From Candidatus Accumulibacter phosphatis (GTDB lineage Bacteria; Pseudomonadota; Gammaproteobacteria; Burkholderiales; Rhodocyclaceae), in the NCBI RefSeq assembly GCF_012939955.1, contig NZ_SPMY01000007.1, positions 17,503-81,502 of the forward strand: DNA of 64,000 nt, read 5' to 3'. The stretch's first letter is position 1; every line of letters starts with the position of its first letter. The position numbers and the translations under genes are program-made. The notes under the pieces were generated by a model. It did no database searches. It saw only the letters and a program-made list of their open reading frames with translations, and had not been told where the DNA came from. Of this stretch, positions 1 through 10,245 are shown piece by piece.

Positions 1-71
1 TCGGTCGTGCGTCGCTGAACGGCAGTAGCTTCTGCACGGCGCTTGCAGCCGCCGCTCAAAGCGGGGGCCAG

Positions 72-884
72 TTAGCGAAACTTGTCGCCGCGTGTTGGTG
101 GCGGCTCCATGGGTGCTTTCCGATCGCTGTCGTGGCCGTCGTTCGAGCGGCTGCTCATCACCCCCACGCCGATAGCGAACAATCCCGCTGCCAGCGCGGC
201 TGTGCCGAGGTTGGCGGTGTTGGGCACCAAGGCATCGAGATTCCTGATGCGGGTGCGAATCTGCTCGACTTCGCCGCTGCTCGCCCGCCCGACTTCGAGA
301 AGGTCGGGGCCGACGATCGTCGCCGATTGCCCGACTGCCAGCCAGGTCTTGGCCCACTGCGCGGTGTTCGAAGTCAGCGCGACGCGGTCTTCGGCGACGA
401 CCACCCTGACGTGCGCGTCGGGGTCCACCCGCACCAGGTATTCGGTACCTTCCGAAGCGGCCGTGGCGTACTCGGTCTTGACTTTGAAGAGGCCTCTGGC
501 CTTGACCAGGACTTCGCCGATGAAAACGAAGATCGAACCCAGGCGGACGTGCGTGTTGGGCTGCACGTAAACCCGGGCGCCCTCGGCAAAAGTGAGCACG
601 ACGGTCGACTGCGCATCGGTTCGGATCTCGTCACCCGGCTGCAGCGACATATTATGTTTCGGCTGTGCGCGTGCGCCCTGGCGAACGACGTCGACGCCAG
701 CGATCGTCGCGCTGTCGACCAGTTGCTCCCCCTGCACGACACCGAGCGTGATCGACGCACAGCCGCTGACGGCGAAACAGAGAAGGAAGAGAAGGACGAG
801 AAGCGGGGCAGCACGGCCATGTTCGAGCAAGTGTCGCCATGCCAGCCAGCCAGATGTAGTGTTGCTCTGTGTGCTTGACGCCAT
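72..884 (-). CDS. FecR-domain lipoprotein
   Basis: A 270-aa product. I chose the ATG at 884 because a strong ribosome site (TAAGGAGGG, 892-900 on the complement) precedes it; the frame stays open further upstream but shows no protein-like sequence. An N-terminal hydrophobic segment ends in VSGC, a lipobox, so the protein is probably a lipid-anchored envelope protein. The central part reads like a FecR domain: LQPGDEIRTDAQSTVVLTF followed by short beta-rich segments (GEVLVKARGLFKVKTEYA). A second hydrophobic stretch (LGTAALAAGLFAIGVGVM) lies near the charged C-terminus. FecR domains occur in sigma/anti-sigma signalling and in surface-polymer proteins; no sigma factor lies next to it, so the role is unknown. 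It is divergent from the membrane-protein gene at 1114. Confidence 0.75.
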   Translation of the reverse strand: MASSTQSNTTSGWLAWRHLLEHGRAAPLLVLLFLLCFAVSGCASITLGVVQGEQLVDSATIAGVDVVRQGARAQPKHNMSLQPGDEIRTDAQSTVVLTFAEGARVYVQPNTHVRLGSIFVFIGEVLVKARGLFKVKTEYATAASEGTEYLVRVDPDAHVRVVVAEDRVALTSNTAQWAKTWLAVGQSATIVGPDLLEVGRASSGEVEQIRTRIRNLDALVPNTANLGTAALAAGLFAIGVGVMSSRSNDGHDSDRKAPMEPPPTRGDKFR

Positions 885-1113
885 GAGAACGCCCTCCTTA
901 CCGCGGTTTAGCCCTGGGGCTGCGCGCATGGTCGCGGGCAGCTCGCACGAATCCAGGCCGGGTTGAGTGGGTTCGACCGCCCTGCGTGCCAGTAAGTGCG
1001 ATGGACGTATGGGGAGTCGAGGAACGACAGCAGGAGTATATTCACAGCGGTCGGCAATAACAAACCCCCCGCAAACCCCAGTAACGCTCAGAGCTCCGAG
1101 GAGGAGTCGACAA

Positions 1114-1926
1114 ATGCAGATTGCGCGCCAAGTCATTCTCGCGGTGCTCGTTGCCGGCCTGGTCGCCTGCTCCTGGCTGGCGCCGCTGGACTCGGCCGCC
1201 ACGCAGCAGGCCGACGCCGGTCTGCAGCGGGCACTGCTCAGCTTTGCGACCGCCAGGGCTCTGAATGCGGCAATTTCGGTCGCCCAGGGAACCGAGATCG
1301 CGGTGCAACCCGGTGGCATGGGCGTCGTCCTCTCGCCCGGGCAGGTGCTCGATCCGGTCAACGATCTCGTCGAGCAGTTTTCGAACGTCATGCTCGCCGC
1401 CAGCGTCGCTTTCGGCGTCCAGAAAATGCTCATCAGCATGGCTGGCTACTGGCTGATCTCCCTGCTGCTGAGCGGCACAGCTGTCTGCTGGGCGTGGTTT
1501 CACTTCCGGCAAGAGGCGCTGCCGGGATGGTTGGCGCGGACCCTCGTCGTCCTCCTGATGCTGCGCTTCGCCGTGCCCGCAGTGACCATCGGCAGCGACC
1601 TGCTGTTCGAGAAGTTTCTCGTCGCCGACTATGACGCCAGCCAGCAGGTGATGAGCGTCGCACCGGCGCAAGTCGCCAGACTCGATGCGCCGCAGCCGCT
1701 GCCCGCCGGGGAGCAGGGCCTGCTGGACAGAATCAAGGGCTGGTGGGGGCAGGATCTGGAGGTGAAAGCGCGTTTCGACGCCCTGCAACAGGCGGCGGAG
1801 CAGGCCACCGAGCACATCATTACCTTGATCGTGGTCTTTCTGCTGCAGACCGTGGTCATCCCACTCCTCCTTCTCTCCGGTCTTTATGGCCTGGCGCGTG
1901 CTGCTTTCACGGTGCGCCGGAGCTAA
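1114..1926 (+). CDS. Hypothetical multi-pass membrane protein
   Basis: A 270-aa protein. I took the ATG at 1114 because GAGGAG lies just upstream and the sequence after it looks like a signal or anchor segment (QVILAVLVAGLVACSWLAP); in-frame codons further upstream do not look coding. Further hydrophobic segments lie around residues 110-130 (VAFGVQKMLISMAGYWLISL), 150-175, and at the C-terminus (IITLIVVFLLQTVVIPLLLL). The segment between them is soluble and glutamine/alanine-rich. I do not recognise the family. It is divergent from the FecR lipoprotein gene, with about 230 bp between the two starts, so a shared control region is possible. Confidence 0.6.
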   Translation: MQIARQVILAVLVAGLVACSWLAPLDSAATQQADAGLQRALLSFATARALNAAISVAQGTEIAVQPGGMGVVLSPGQVLDPVNDLVEQFSNVMLAASVAFGVQKMLISMAGYWLISLLLSGTAVCWAWFHFRQEALPGWLARTLVVLLMLRFAVPAVTIGSDLLFEKFLVADYDASQQVMSVAPAQVARLDAPQPLPAGEQGLLDRIKGWWGQDLEVKARFDALQQAAEQATEHIITLIVVFLLQTVVIPLLLLSGLYGLARAAFTVRRS

Positions 1927-2027
1927 TCGGCGCGCCGAGTCCCTGCGCCCCGGTGGCGCGGCTTGGCGCCGATGCGCTTGCGCCTGCCGGCTATAATCGG
2001 GGGCTACTCGCCAGGGGATTCTGATTC

Positions 2028-4223
2028 ATGTCCGATTTGCTCGCCCATCTCAATCCGCCGCAGCTTGCCGCGGTCACCCTGCCGCCGCAGCATGCCCTGA
2101 TCCTGGCCGGTGCCGGCAGTGGCAAGACGCGGGTGCTGACCACGCGCATCGCCTGGCTGATTTCCACCGGGCAGGTTGGTCCGCAGGGTGTCCTGGCGGT
2201 GACTTTCACCAACAAGGCGGCCAAGGAAATGCAGGCCCGCCTGGCGGCACTGTTACCGATCAATACCCGCGGCATGTGGATCGGGACCTTTCACGGCCTG
2301 TGCAACCGCTTCCTGCGCGCGCACCATCGCGAGGCCGGCTTGACCGCGCAGTTCCAGATTCTCGATTCGGCGGACCAGTTGGCGGCGATCAAGCGCCTGC
2401 TCAAGAACCTCAACATTGACGACGAGAAGTATCCGCCACGCGAGCTGATGCATTTCATCAACGCGCACAAGGAGCAGGGGATTCGCGCCGCGCAGGCCGA
2501 AGCCTACGACGCCTATACCAGTCGGCGCGTCGAACTGTATGGCGAGTACGAAGGCCAGTGCCAGCGCGAAGGGGTGGTCGACTTCTCCGAGCTGCTGCTG
2601 CGTTCCTACGAGCTTCTGCAGCGCAACGAGCCACTCTGTCAGCATTATCAGGCGCGTTTCCGGCACATCCTGGTTGACGAATTCCAGGACACCAACCGCC
2701 TCCAGTACGCCTGGCTGAAACTGCTTGCCGGACGCGGCAGTGTCAAGTCCGAGAGCGCCGGCGCCTGCCTGTTCGCCGTCGGCGACGACGATCAGTCGAT
2801 CTACGCTTTTCGCGGTGCCGAGATCGGCAATATGCGCGCCCTGCAGCGCGAGTTCGATTTGCCGGAGGTGATTCGCCTCGAGCAGAACTATCGCTCGCAC
2901 GGCAATATCCTCGACGCGGCCAATGCCCTGATCAAACAGAACCGCGGTCGTCTCGGCAAGAACCTGTGGACCGAGGCCGGCGCCGGCGAACCGATTCGCG
3001 TTTTCGAGGGCTATTCGGACATCGCCGAGGCGGCGTTCATCGTCGAGGAAATTTGCGAACTGGCCGGCGACGGGGTTTCGCGCCAGCAGATGGCGCTCCT
3101 TTATCGCTCGAATGCGCAGTCGCGGGTGCTCGAGCATCAGCTGTTCAAGCAGGGCCTGGCCTATCGGGTACATGGCGGCCTGCGCTTCTTCGATCGCCAG
3201 GAGATCAAGCACGCGCTCGCTTATCTGCGGCTGCTGGCCAATCCCGACGACGATACGGCTTTCGCGCGGGTGGTCAATTTCCCGACGCGCGGGATCGGCG
3301 GTCGCAGCATCGAGGCGCTGCAGGAGGCTGCCCGGCAGAGCAACTGCAGTTTGTATAACGCCGCCGCCAGTCTGGCCGGCAAGCCCGGCGGTGCGGTGGC
3401 CAGGTTCATCGCCATGATCGAGAGCCTGCGCGCCGAGACCCGGGATCTGCCTTTGCCGGAAGTGATCGACCAGCTCATCGAGCGCAGCGGCCTGCGCCAG
3501 CATTATCTTGCCGACAAGGAAGGCCAGGATCGGCTCGAAAACCTCGACGAACTGATCAACGCTGCGAGCAGTTTCCTGAAAGACGATGGCGTACCGCTGG
3601 TCGACGGTGACGAAGTCGTGCCTGATGGCGGTCCGCTGGCCTCCTTCCTGGCGCACGCCTCGCTCGAAGCGGGCGAGCACCAGGCCGGCGAGGGGCAGGA
3701 CGCCATCCAGTTGATGACCGTGCACGCGGCCAAGGGTCTCGAATTCGACATCGTCTTCATTACCGGCCTCGAACAAGGCCTGTTTCCGCACGAGAATGCG
3801 GCGCAGGAGCGCGAAGGCCTCGAAGAGGAGCGCCGGCTGATGTACGTGGCGGTGACGCGGGCGCGCAAACGCCTCTACCTGACGCACGCGCAGACGCGCA
3901 TGCTGCACGGGCAGACCCGCTACTGCCTGCCGTCGAGCTTTCTTGAAGAACTGCCGGTGGAACTGTTGCGCAAAATCAACCGTGGCCTCAGCAGCGCCCC
4001 GCTCGCTCCGCCGCGTTCGACCGCCGTCGCTGGTGCTGCCTGGCAGCAGCCGGCTGCTGCCAACGCTCTGCGCATTGGTCAGAACGTCCGCCACGCCCGC
4101 TTCGGCGTCGGGGTTATCGTGTCCAGCGAAGGGGCGGGGCCGGAGGCGCGCGTACAGGTCAATTTCGGTGCCGGCGGCGTGAAGTGGCTGGCGCTCGAGT
4201 ACGCCAAACTGACGCCTGCCTGA
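2028..4223 (+). CDS. uvrD: DNA helicase II, UvrD/Rep superfamily 1
   Basis: A 731-aa SF1A 3'-5' DNA helicase acting in nucleotide-excision and mismatch repair and in clearing replication obstacles. The motifs are in order: Q motif (LNPPQLAAV), Walker A (GAGSGKTRVLTTR), motif II (DEFQDTN), motif III (GDDDQSIYAFRGA), motif IV (LEQNYRS), motif V (TVHAAKGLEF) and motif VI (VAVTRARKRLYL). The C-terminal tail (VRHARFGVGVIVSSEGAG) is the Tudor-like end typical of UvrD and PcrA rather than Rep. Length matches the family (about 720 aa). It appears monocistronic, with about 200 bp to the next gene. Confidence 0.93.
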   Translation: MSDLLAHLNPPQLAAVTLPPQHALILAGAGSGKTRVLTTRIAWLISTGQVGPQGVLAVTFTNKAAKEMQARLAALLPINTRGMWIGTFHGLCNRFLRAHHREAGLTAQFQILDSADQLAAIKRLLKNLNIDDEKYPPRELMHFINAHKEQGIRAAQAEAYDAYTSRRVELYGEYEGQCQREGVVDFSELLLRSYELLQRNEPLCQHYQARFRHILVDEFQDTNRLQYAWLKLLAGRGSVKSESAGACLFAVGDDDQSIYAFRGAEIGNMRALQREFDLPEVIRLEQNYRSHGNILDAANALIKQNRGRLGKNLWTEAGAGEPIRVFEGYSDIAEAAFIVEEICELAGDGVSRQQMALLYRSNAQSRVLEHQLFKQGLAYRVHGGLRFFDRQEIKHALAYLRLLANPDDDTAFARVVNFPTRGIGGRSIEALQEAARQSNCSLYNAAASLAGKPGGAVARFIAMIESLRAETRDLPLPEVIDQLIERSGLRQHYLADKEGQDRLENLDELINAASSFLKDDGVPLVDGDEVVPDGGPLASFLAHASLEAGEHQAGEGQDAIQLMTVHAAKGLEFDIVFITGLEQGLFPHENAAQEREGLEEERRLMYVAVTRARKRLYLTHAQTRMLHGQTRYCLPSSFLEELPVELLRKINRGLSSAPLAPPRSTAVAGAAWQQPAAANALRIGQNVRHARFGVGVIVSSEGAGPEARVQVNFGAGGVKWLALEYAKLTPA

Positions 4224-4430
4224 GCTGCGGCGGGTTGTCCACAGGTCGCGCGTCACAGCGGCGCTGGTTTCGGTGGGGGATTTGTAGTTACGCACCACTT
4301 GTGTGGATAAGCCTGTGGAACGTCTGTTGCTTCACTCGGCAAGTAGTAGCCTGGACAGGCCTTTTTTGCGCTTGCTCAAAAAGCGGGCAGCGCACTAGAC
4401 TATCAGGCCTAACCAAGGAGGGAGCTGGCC

Positions 4431-5405
4431 ATGCCTTTTGCCATTCGTATTCATCAGACCGGTGGGCCGGAAACGATGTGCTGGGAAGAAGTGTCAGTGG
4501 GCGAACCAGCGGCTGGCGAGGCGCGGGTGCGTCACGAAGCAGTCGGGCTCAACTTCATCGACATCTACCATCGCAGCGGACTCTATCCGCTGCCGCTGCC
4601 CAGCGGTCTCGGCCTGGAAGGCGCCGGGGTGGTCGAGACCGTCGGTGAGGGCGTCACGGAGCTGCGCGCCGGCGATCGAGTCGCCTATGCGGGTGGTCCC
4701 GTGGGTGCTTACAGCCAGGTGCGTTGCCTGCCCGCCGACCGGCTGCTGAAACTGCCCGAGGCGATCGCTTTTCGCACCGCGGCGGCGATGATGCTGCAGG
4801 GCCTGACCAGTGCCTATCTGCTGCGTCGTACCTATCGCGTGCAGGCCGGCGAAAGCGTCCTCATCCACGCCGTTGCCGGCGGCGTTGGCCTGATCGCCTG
4901 CCAGTGGGCCAAGGCGCTGGGCGCAACGGTGATCGGTACGGTTTCCAACCCGGCCAAGGCGGCGCTGGCTACCGCCCACGGCTGCGATCACGTGATCGAC
5001 TACAGCCGCGAGGAGGTCGCGCCAAGGGTTCGCGAGATTACCCGCGGCGAGGGGGTGGCGGTGGTCTATGACGGGGTTGGCAAAGACACTTTTGCCGCCT
5101 CGCTGGACAGCCTGCAGACGCGTGGGATGATGGTCTGTCTGGGCAATGCCTCGGGGCCGGTGCCGCCCCTGGACCCGCTGCTGCTTTCGCAGAAGGGCTC
5201 GCTATTCCTGACGCGGCCGACCTTGATGCACTACATCGCCAAGCGCGCCGAACTCGCCGAGCTGGCTGCCGAACTGTTCGAGTTGGTCGGCTCGGGCAAG
5301 GTCAGGATCGAGGTCAACCAGAGCTATGCGCTTGCCGACGTGGCTCAGGCGCATCACGATCTGGCCGCACGCAAGCATAGCGGGTCGACCGTCCTGCTGC
5401 CGTGA
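4431..5405 (+). CDS. qor: NADPH:quinone oxidoreductase, zinc-independent MDR family
   Basis: A 324-aa soluble medium-chain dehydrogenase/reductase, close to the usual QOR length (about 325 aa). It is expected to reduce quinones with NADPH. The N-terminal GroES-like domain contains GLNFIDIYHRSGLYPLPLPS and GLEGAGVVETVG. The Rossmann domain carries AVAGGVGLIACQWAKALGA, the AxxGGVG cofactor motif. The cysteine/histidine zinc ligands of alcohol dehydrogenases are absent, as expected for this branch. The start is supported by AAGGAGGGAG eight bases upstream. Confidence 0.9.
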   Translation: MPFAIRIHQTGGPETMCWEEVSVGEPAAGEARVRHEAVGLNFIDIYHRSGLYPLPLPSGLGLEGAGVVETVGEGVTELRAGDRVAYAGGPVGAYSQVRCLPADRLLKLPEAIAFRTAAAMMLQGLTSAYLLRRTYRVQAGESVLIHAVAGGVGLIACQWAKALGATVIGTVSNPAKAALATAHGCDHVIDYSREEVAPRVREITRGEGVAVVYDGVGKDTFAASLDSLQTRGMMVCLGNASGPVPPLDPLLLSQKGSLFLTRPTLMHYIAKRAELAELAAELFELVGSGKVRIEVNQSYALADVAQAHHDLAARKHSGSTVLLP

Positions 5406-5534
5406 TGGAGGGTCTGCGCGCAGCCTTTCGCTGGCTTTTGCCAACCTGCGTTACAAAGTGCGCGAGCACGTCAACCGGCTTCGTGAGAAGCTTTGCCGGC
5501 CTGCAACCACACCAATGACAAGGACAAAAAAAGA

Positions 5535-6161
5535 ATGAAATCCTTCCTGATTGCCAATCCAAAAGGGGGTTCCGGGAAATCGACGTTGGCGATCAATCTG
5601 GCCGGCCACCTCGCGTGCAGCGGCCATCATGTGATGCTCGGCGATGTCGATCGTCAGCAGTCGTCACGGGAGTGGCTGCGCATGCGCCCGCGCGCGCTGG
5701 CGGAGATTAGCTGTTGGGACATCGAACCGGGGAAAACTGCCCGGCCGCCGAAGGGCACGACGCACGTCGTCCTCGACACGCCAGCGGCTTTGCACGGCAA
5801 AGCGCTCGATAACGTCGTCAAGCAGGTCAGTCGGGTACTCATTCCGGTGCAGCCGTCGCTCTTCGATATGCTCGCGACACGCCAGTTTCTCGAGGCCTTA
5901 CTGGCCGAGAAAGCGGTACGCAAGGAGCAGACCCTCATCGCCGCGGTCGGCATGCGCGTCGATCCACGCACGCGTGCGGCTGCCGAGCTGGAGCGTTTTC
6001 TGGCCAAATTCGAGCTGCCGGTGCTGACGCATCTGCGCACTACCCAGCTCTACGTACAGACGGCGATGCACGGCATGACCATCTTCGATATTTCCGCGTC
6101 GCGTGCGGCCAAGGACCTCGAGCAGTGGCAGCCGATCATCGACTGGATCAACCAGGGCTAG
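5535..6161 (+). CDS. Orphan ParA/MinD-family ATPase
   Basis: A 208-aa ParA-like P-loop ATPase with the deviant Walker A motif KGGSGKSTLAINLA right after the N-terminus, a Walker A' aspartate (MLGDVDRQQSS) and Walker B-like VVLDTPAALHG. The ATG at 5535 is chosen because the conserved ParA N-terminus (MKSFLIANPKGG) starts there; the frame is open further upstream but not ParA-like. There is no ParB, chromosome-partition or Min partner nearby, so it is probably a solitary cargo-positioning or regulatory ATPase. A GCTTC-GTGA-GAAGC hairpin lies about 45 bases upstream of the start. Confidence 0.8.
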   Translation: MKSFLIANPKGGSGKSTLAINLAGHLACSGHHVMLGDVDRQQSSREWLRMRPRALAEISCWDIEPGKTARPPKGTTHVVLDTPAALHGKALDNVVKQVSRVLIPVQPSLFDMLATRQFLEALLAEKAVRKEQTLIAAVGMRVDPRTRAAAELERFLAKFELPVLTHLRTTQLYVQTAMHGMTIFDISASRAAKDLEQWQPIIDWINQG

Positions 6162-6205
6162 GCTCCTGCGGCAGCTGTTCGCGAGCCCCGCAGGGCGTGT
6201 GGGGT

Positions 6206-6252
6206 CGGTGATGACTTTCGTGATCCGGGGTGTCCCTCCATGTCGTGACCGT
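6206..6252. repeat. Dispersed 47-bp repeat, copy A
   Basis: This stretch matches 16615-16661 over 47 bp with a few substitutions; both contain the core GATCCGGGGTGTC. It sits in the short gap between the ParA gene and dnaE, about 30 bp before the dnaE start. Function unknown; it could be a small repeat family or a regulatory element. Confidence 0.6.
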
Positions 6253-6282
6253 TTGCGTGCAGCGTCGGCGTAAAATGGCCGG

Positions 6283-9200
6283 ATGCCTGAAACCCCGTTC
6301 GTCCATCTTCGCCTGCACAGTGAGTATTCGGTTACCGACGGCATCGTCCGTCTCGGTGATGCGCTTGCTCGCGCAGGCAGCTACGGCATGCCGGCTCTGG
6401 CGCTCACCGATCTGGCGAATGTCTTCGGCCTGGTCAAGTTCTACTCTGCGGCACGTGGCAAGGGAATCAAGCCGCTGCTCGGTAGCGATGTCTTCATTGC
6501 CAACGAAAGCGATCCCGATCGTCCGTATCGACTGCTGCTACTGGTTCGCTCGGGGCAGGGCTACCGGCAACTGTGCGAGCTACTGTCGCGTGCCTATCTG
6601 GCGCCGCGCGTGCGTGGTCGTGCCGAGCTCAGCCGGCGCATGCTGCACGAGGTGGGCGTCGATGGTCTGATCGCGCTTTCGGGCGCTGCTGGCGGCGATG
6701 TCGGTGAAGCGCTGCTGCAGGGCCGGTTCGAGCAGGCGGCGCTGTGCGCGCGGCGTTGGCAGCAGCTCTTCCCGGACGCTTTCTATCTCGAAGTGCAGCG
6801 CTACGGGCAGCCTCAGCAGGAGTTCCTGGTCACCGCGACCGCCGATCTTGCGGCGGAGCTGGAGCTGCCGCTGGTGGCCACGCATCCAATCCAGTTTCTC
6901 GAACGCGACGATTTCAAGGCGCACGAAGCCCGCGTCTGTATCGCCGAGGGCTACATGCTCGGCGACGCCCGGCGTCCGCGCTTGTACACTGAAGAGCAGT
7001 ATTTCAAGTCCTCCGAGGAGATGGTCGCGCTTTTTGCCGACCTTCCCGAAGCGCTCGAGAATGCGGTCGAAATCGCCAAGCGCTGCAATCTGCAGATCAC
7101 CCTCGGCAAGAGCTACCTGCCCGATTTTCCGACTCCGGAGGGTGTCACCCTGGCTGACTTCCTGCGCCAGGAAGCCGTCGCCGGCCTCGAAGTGCGCTTG
7201 CAGCAGCTCTTTCCAGATGGCGCCGAGCGCGCCGCACAGCGGCCGGCGTACGATGCGCGCCTGCAGCTCGAGACGGACACCGTCGTGCAGATGGGCTTCC
7301 CGGGCTACTTCCTGATCGTTGCCGATTTCATCAACTGGGCCAGGCACAATGGCTGTCCGGTCGGGCCGGGGCGTGGTTCCGGCGCCGGTTCGGTGGTCGC
7401 CTACGCCTTGGGAATCACCGACCTCGATCCCCTGCGCTACGCGCTGCTCTTCGAGCGCTTCCTCAACCCCGAGCGGGTGTCGATGCCCGACTTCGACATC
7501 GACTTCTGCCAGGACAATCGCTGGCGGGTGATCGAATACGTGCGCGAAAAGTACGGCGCCGCGGCGGTGTCGCAGATCGTCACCTTCGGCACCATGTCCT
7601 CGAAGGCGGTGATTCGCGATGTCGGGCGCGTGCTCGACCTGCCCTACACTTTCTGTGATCAGCTTTCCAAGCTGATCCCGGTGGAAACCAACAAGCCGCT
7701 GTCACTGGCCAAGTCGCTGCTTGCCGAACCTCAGTTGCAGGCGCGGATCGACGAGGAAGAGGAGGTCAGGGATCTCTTCGACCTCGCAGCCCGTCTCGAA
7801 GATCTTACGCGCAACGTCGGCATGCACGCTGGCGGCGTGCTCATCGCGCCCGGCAAGCTGACCGACTTCTGCCCGATCTATTCGGCCGACGGCGGCGGCT
7901 CGGTGGTTTCGCAGTACGACAAGGACGATGTCGAGAAAATCGGCCTGGTGAAGTTCGACTTCCTCGGCCTGCGCAACCTGACGATCATCGAACTGGCGCT
8001 CAAGTACGTCGAGCAGCTGAGCGGCGAGCGCCCGGATCTGGCGAGCCTGAGCTTCGACGATCCCAAGACCTACCAGATTCTCAAGGACGGCAATACCACC
8101 GCCATCTTCCAGGTGGAATCGGAAGGCATGAAGAAGCTGGTGCGCAAGCTGGCGCCCGACCGCTTCGAGGACATCATCGCCGTGCTCGCGCTGTACCGGC
8201 CGGGGCCGCTGGGCTCCGGAATGGTCGACGACTTCATCCTGCGCAAGAAAGGTCAGCAGAAGATCGACTATTTCATCGACGACCTGAAGACCTGCCTCGA
8301 ACCGACTTACGGGGTCATCGTCTATCAGGAACAGGTGATGCAGATCGCGCAGATCATCGGCGGCTATACGCTGGGTTCCGCCGACCTCCTGCGCCGCGCG
8401 ATGGGCAAGAAAAAAAGCCGAGGAAATGGCCAAGCATCGCGACATGATGCGTGACGGGGCGAAAATCAAGGGCTACGACGAAAAGCTGGTGATGCAGCTC
8501 TTCGACCTGATGGAGAAGTTCGCCGAGTACGGCTTCAACAAGTCGCACACCGCCGCCTACGCGGTGGTCACCTATCACACCGCCTGGCTGAAGGCACACC
8601 ACTGCGCGGCCTTCATGGCAGCGACCCTGTCCTCGGACATGGACAACACCGACTCGGTGAAGATTGCCCATGACGACGCACTCAACAACGGCCTGCAGAT
8701 GCTTGGCCCGGACATCAACGCTTCGCAGTATCGCTTCACGCCGGTCGATCGACAGCACATTCGCTATGGCCTCGGTGCGGTCAAGGGAACCGGCGAACAG
8801 GCGGTGAATACCATTCTCGACGCCCGCGCAGCCGCCGGCCCGTTCAAGGATCTCTTCGATTTCTGTCGGCGTTCGGACAAGCGCATGGTCAACCGGCGCA
8901 GCATCGAGGCGCTGATTCGCGCCGGCGCCTTCGACTCGCTCGACGATCATCGTGCCCGTCTGCTGGCCTCGGTCGGCATCGCCATCGAAGCCGCCGAGCA
9001 GGCCGAGCGCAACGCCATGCAGGTCAGCCTGTTCGATCTTCTCGAAGCCGGTGGCGACGAGGACGGTGGAGCGCACGGCCCGCGCTACGTCGAAGTGCCG
9101 CGCTGGAGCGAAAGGCAGCGGCTCAACGAAGAGAAGATCGCCCTCGGCTTCTACTTTTCCGGTCACCCTTTCCACGAACTGCAGGCCGAAGTGTCGCGTT

Positions 9201-9760
9201 TTGCGCGCAAGCCGCTGGCGGCGCTGGAGGCGCGCAAGGAGCCGCAGTTCCTCGCCGGGCTGGTGGTCGGCGTGCGCAGCAAATTCACGGCGCGCGGCAA
9301 GATGGCCTTCATCCAGCTCGACGACGGCAGCACTTCGCTCGAAGTCTCGGTGTTCAGCGAGTTGCTCGATGCCGAACGCGCCAAGATCAGGGAGGACGAG
9401 GTGCTGATCGTCGAAGGCAAGGTGCAACGTGACGACTTTGCCGGCGAAGGTCGCCTGAAAGTCGTTGCCGAACGCCTGCTGACGCTGGCCGAGGCGCGTG
9501 GCCGCTTTGCTCGCCATCTGCGCCTGACGCTCAACGGCCAGGCCAGTGGAGGCAATGCCCGGGCTGCGGCACAACGCCTGCGCAGCCTGCTGGCACCGTA
9601 CACTCCGGGCAATTGTCCGGTACGGCTGGCGTATCACAACGGCGAGGCGACTTGCGAACTGGCGTTCGGTGACGCCAGTCGGGTGCGCCTCGAGGACGAT
9701 CTGCTGACCTCTTTGCGCGCCTGGCTGAGCACGGAAAACGTCAGCGTTGACTACCCCTGA
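6283..9760 (+). CDS. dnaE: DNA polymerase III alpha subunit (one frame break)
   Basis: Replicative polymerase catalytic subunit. After removing one A from the A7 run at 8410-8416 the gene reads as 1,158 aa, the length of E. coli DnaE. An N-terminal PHP domain begins HLRLHSEYSVTDG; the polymerase core has GRGSGAGSVVAYALGI and the catalytic aspartates in SMPDFDIDFCQDN; the C-terminal OB fold includes GKMAFIQLDDGSTSLEVSVF. The first part ends prematurely at 8454 and the second resumes in the +1 frame as EEMAKHRDMMRDGAKIKGY, a continuous family alignment. Because dnaE is essential, the extra A is most likely a sequence error; transcriptional slippage on A7 is the less likely alternative. The wbuC-like gene follows 8 bp downstream. 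Confidence 0.92.
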
Positions 9761-9768
9761 GCGAGGCC

Positions 9769-10245
9769 ATGAAAATCCCCTTGCTAATCGACCAGGCTCT
9801 GCTCGATAGCGTCAGTCTCGAAGCCTGCCGCAGCCCGCGCCAGCGCAAGAATCGCAACTTCCATGCCGACGATGCGGCGCGCGCACACCGCTTGCTCAAT
9901 GCCATCGAGCCCGGCTCCTACTTGATGCCGCATCGCCATCTCGACGCCAACAAGGACGAAACGATGATTGTTCTGCGCGGCCGCCTGGGCGTCGTTTTCT
10001 TCGACCAGCTTGGCCAGGTGCAGCAGACGGTGGTGCTGGCGCCAACGGGCCCGGTCTGCGGCGTCGACATCCCGCACGGCGTGTATCACACGATTCTGGC
10101 GCTCGATCCCGGGACGGTGATGCTCGAAGCCAAGGGCGGTCCCTACCTGCCGCTCGACGAGGCCGAGCGTGCGCCATGGGCGCCCGCCGAAGGGGCGCCG
10201 GAAGTAGCCGCCTACGCGCGCTCATTGCGCGAGCGCTTCGCGTAG
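9769..10245 (+). CDS. WbuC-family cupin-fold protein
   Basis: A 158-aa cupin-fold protein resembling the WbuC family, often found with polysaccharide loci; its biochemical role is not established. Visible family features are the N-terminal SPRQRKNRNFH, the metal-binding HRHLDANKDETMIVLRG and the second cupin motif with GVDIPHGVYHTILAL, ending MLEAKGGPYLP. The start lies 8 bp after dnaE, so the two may be co-transcribed. The stop codon lies in the loop of the hairpin at 10234-10252. Confidence 0.8.
   Translation: MKIPLLIDQALLDSVSLEACRSPRQRKNRNFHADDAARAHRLLNAIEPGSYLMPHRHLDANKDETMIVLRGRLGVVFFDQLGQVQQTVVLAPTGPVCGVDIPHGVYHTILALDPGTVMLEAKGGPYLPLDEAERAPWAPAEGAPEVAAYARSLRERFA

Noticed and set aside
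72..1439. A 455-aa reading of the FecR gene
   Set aside because: Residues before the ATG at 884 are antisense to the divergent membrane-protein gene and not protein-like; a strong ribosome site supports 884.
2253..4298. 681-codon open frame opposite uvrD
   Set aside because: It is a shadow of uvrD on the complementary strand and matches no family I know.
8410..8416. Programmed -1 ribosomal frameshifting in dnaE
   Set aside because: Restoring the frame needs +1 movement, or loss of one A, not -1, and DnaE is not known to need recoding.
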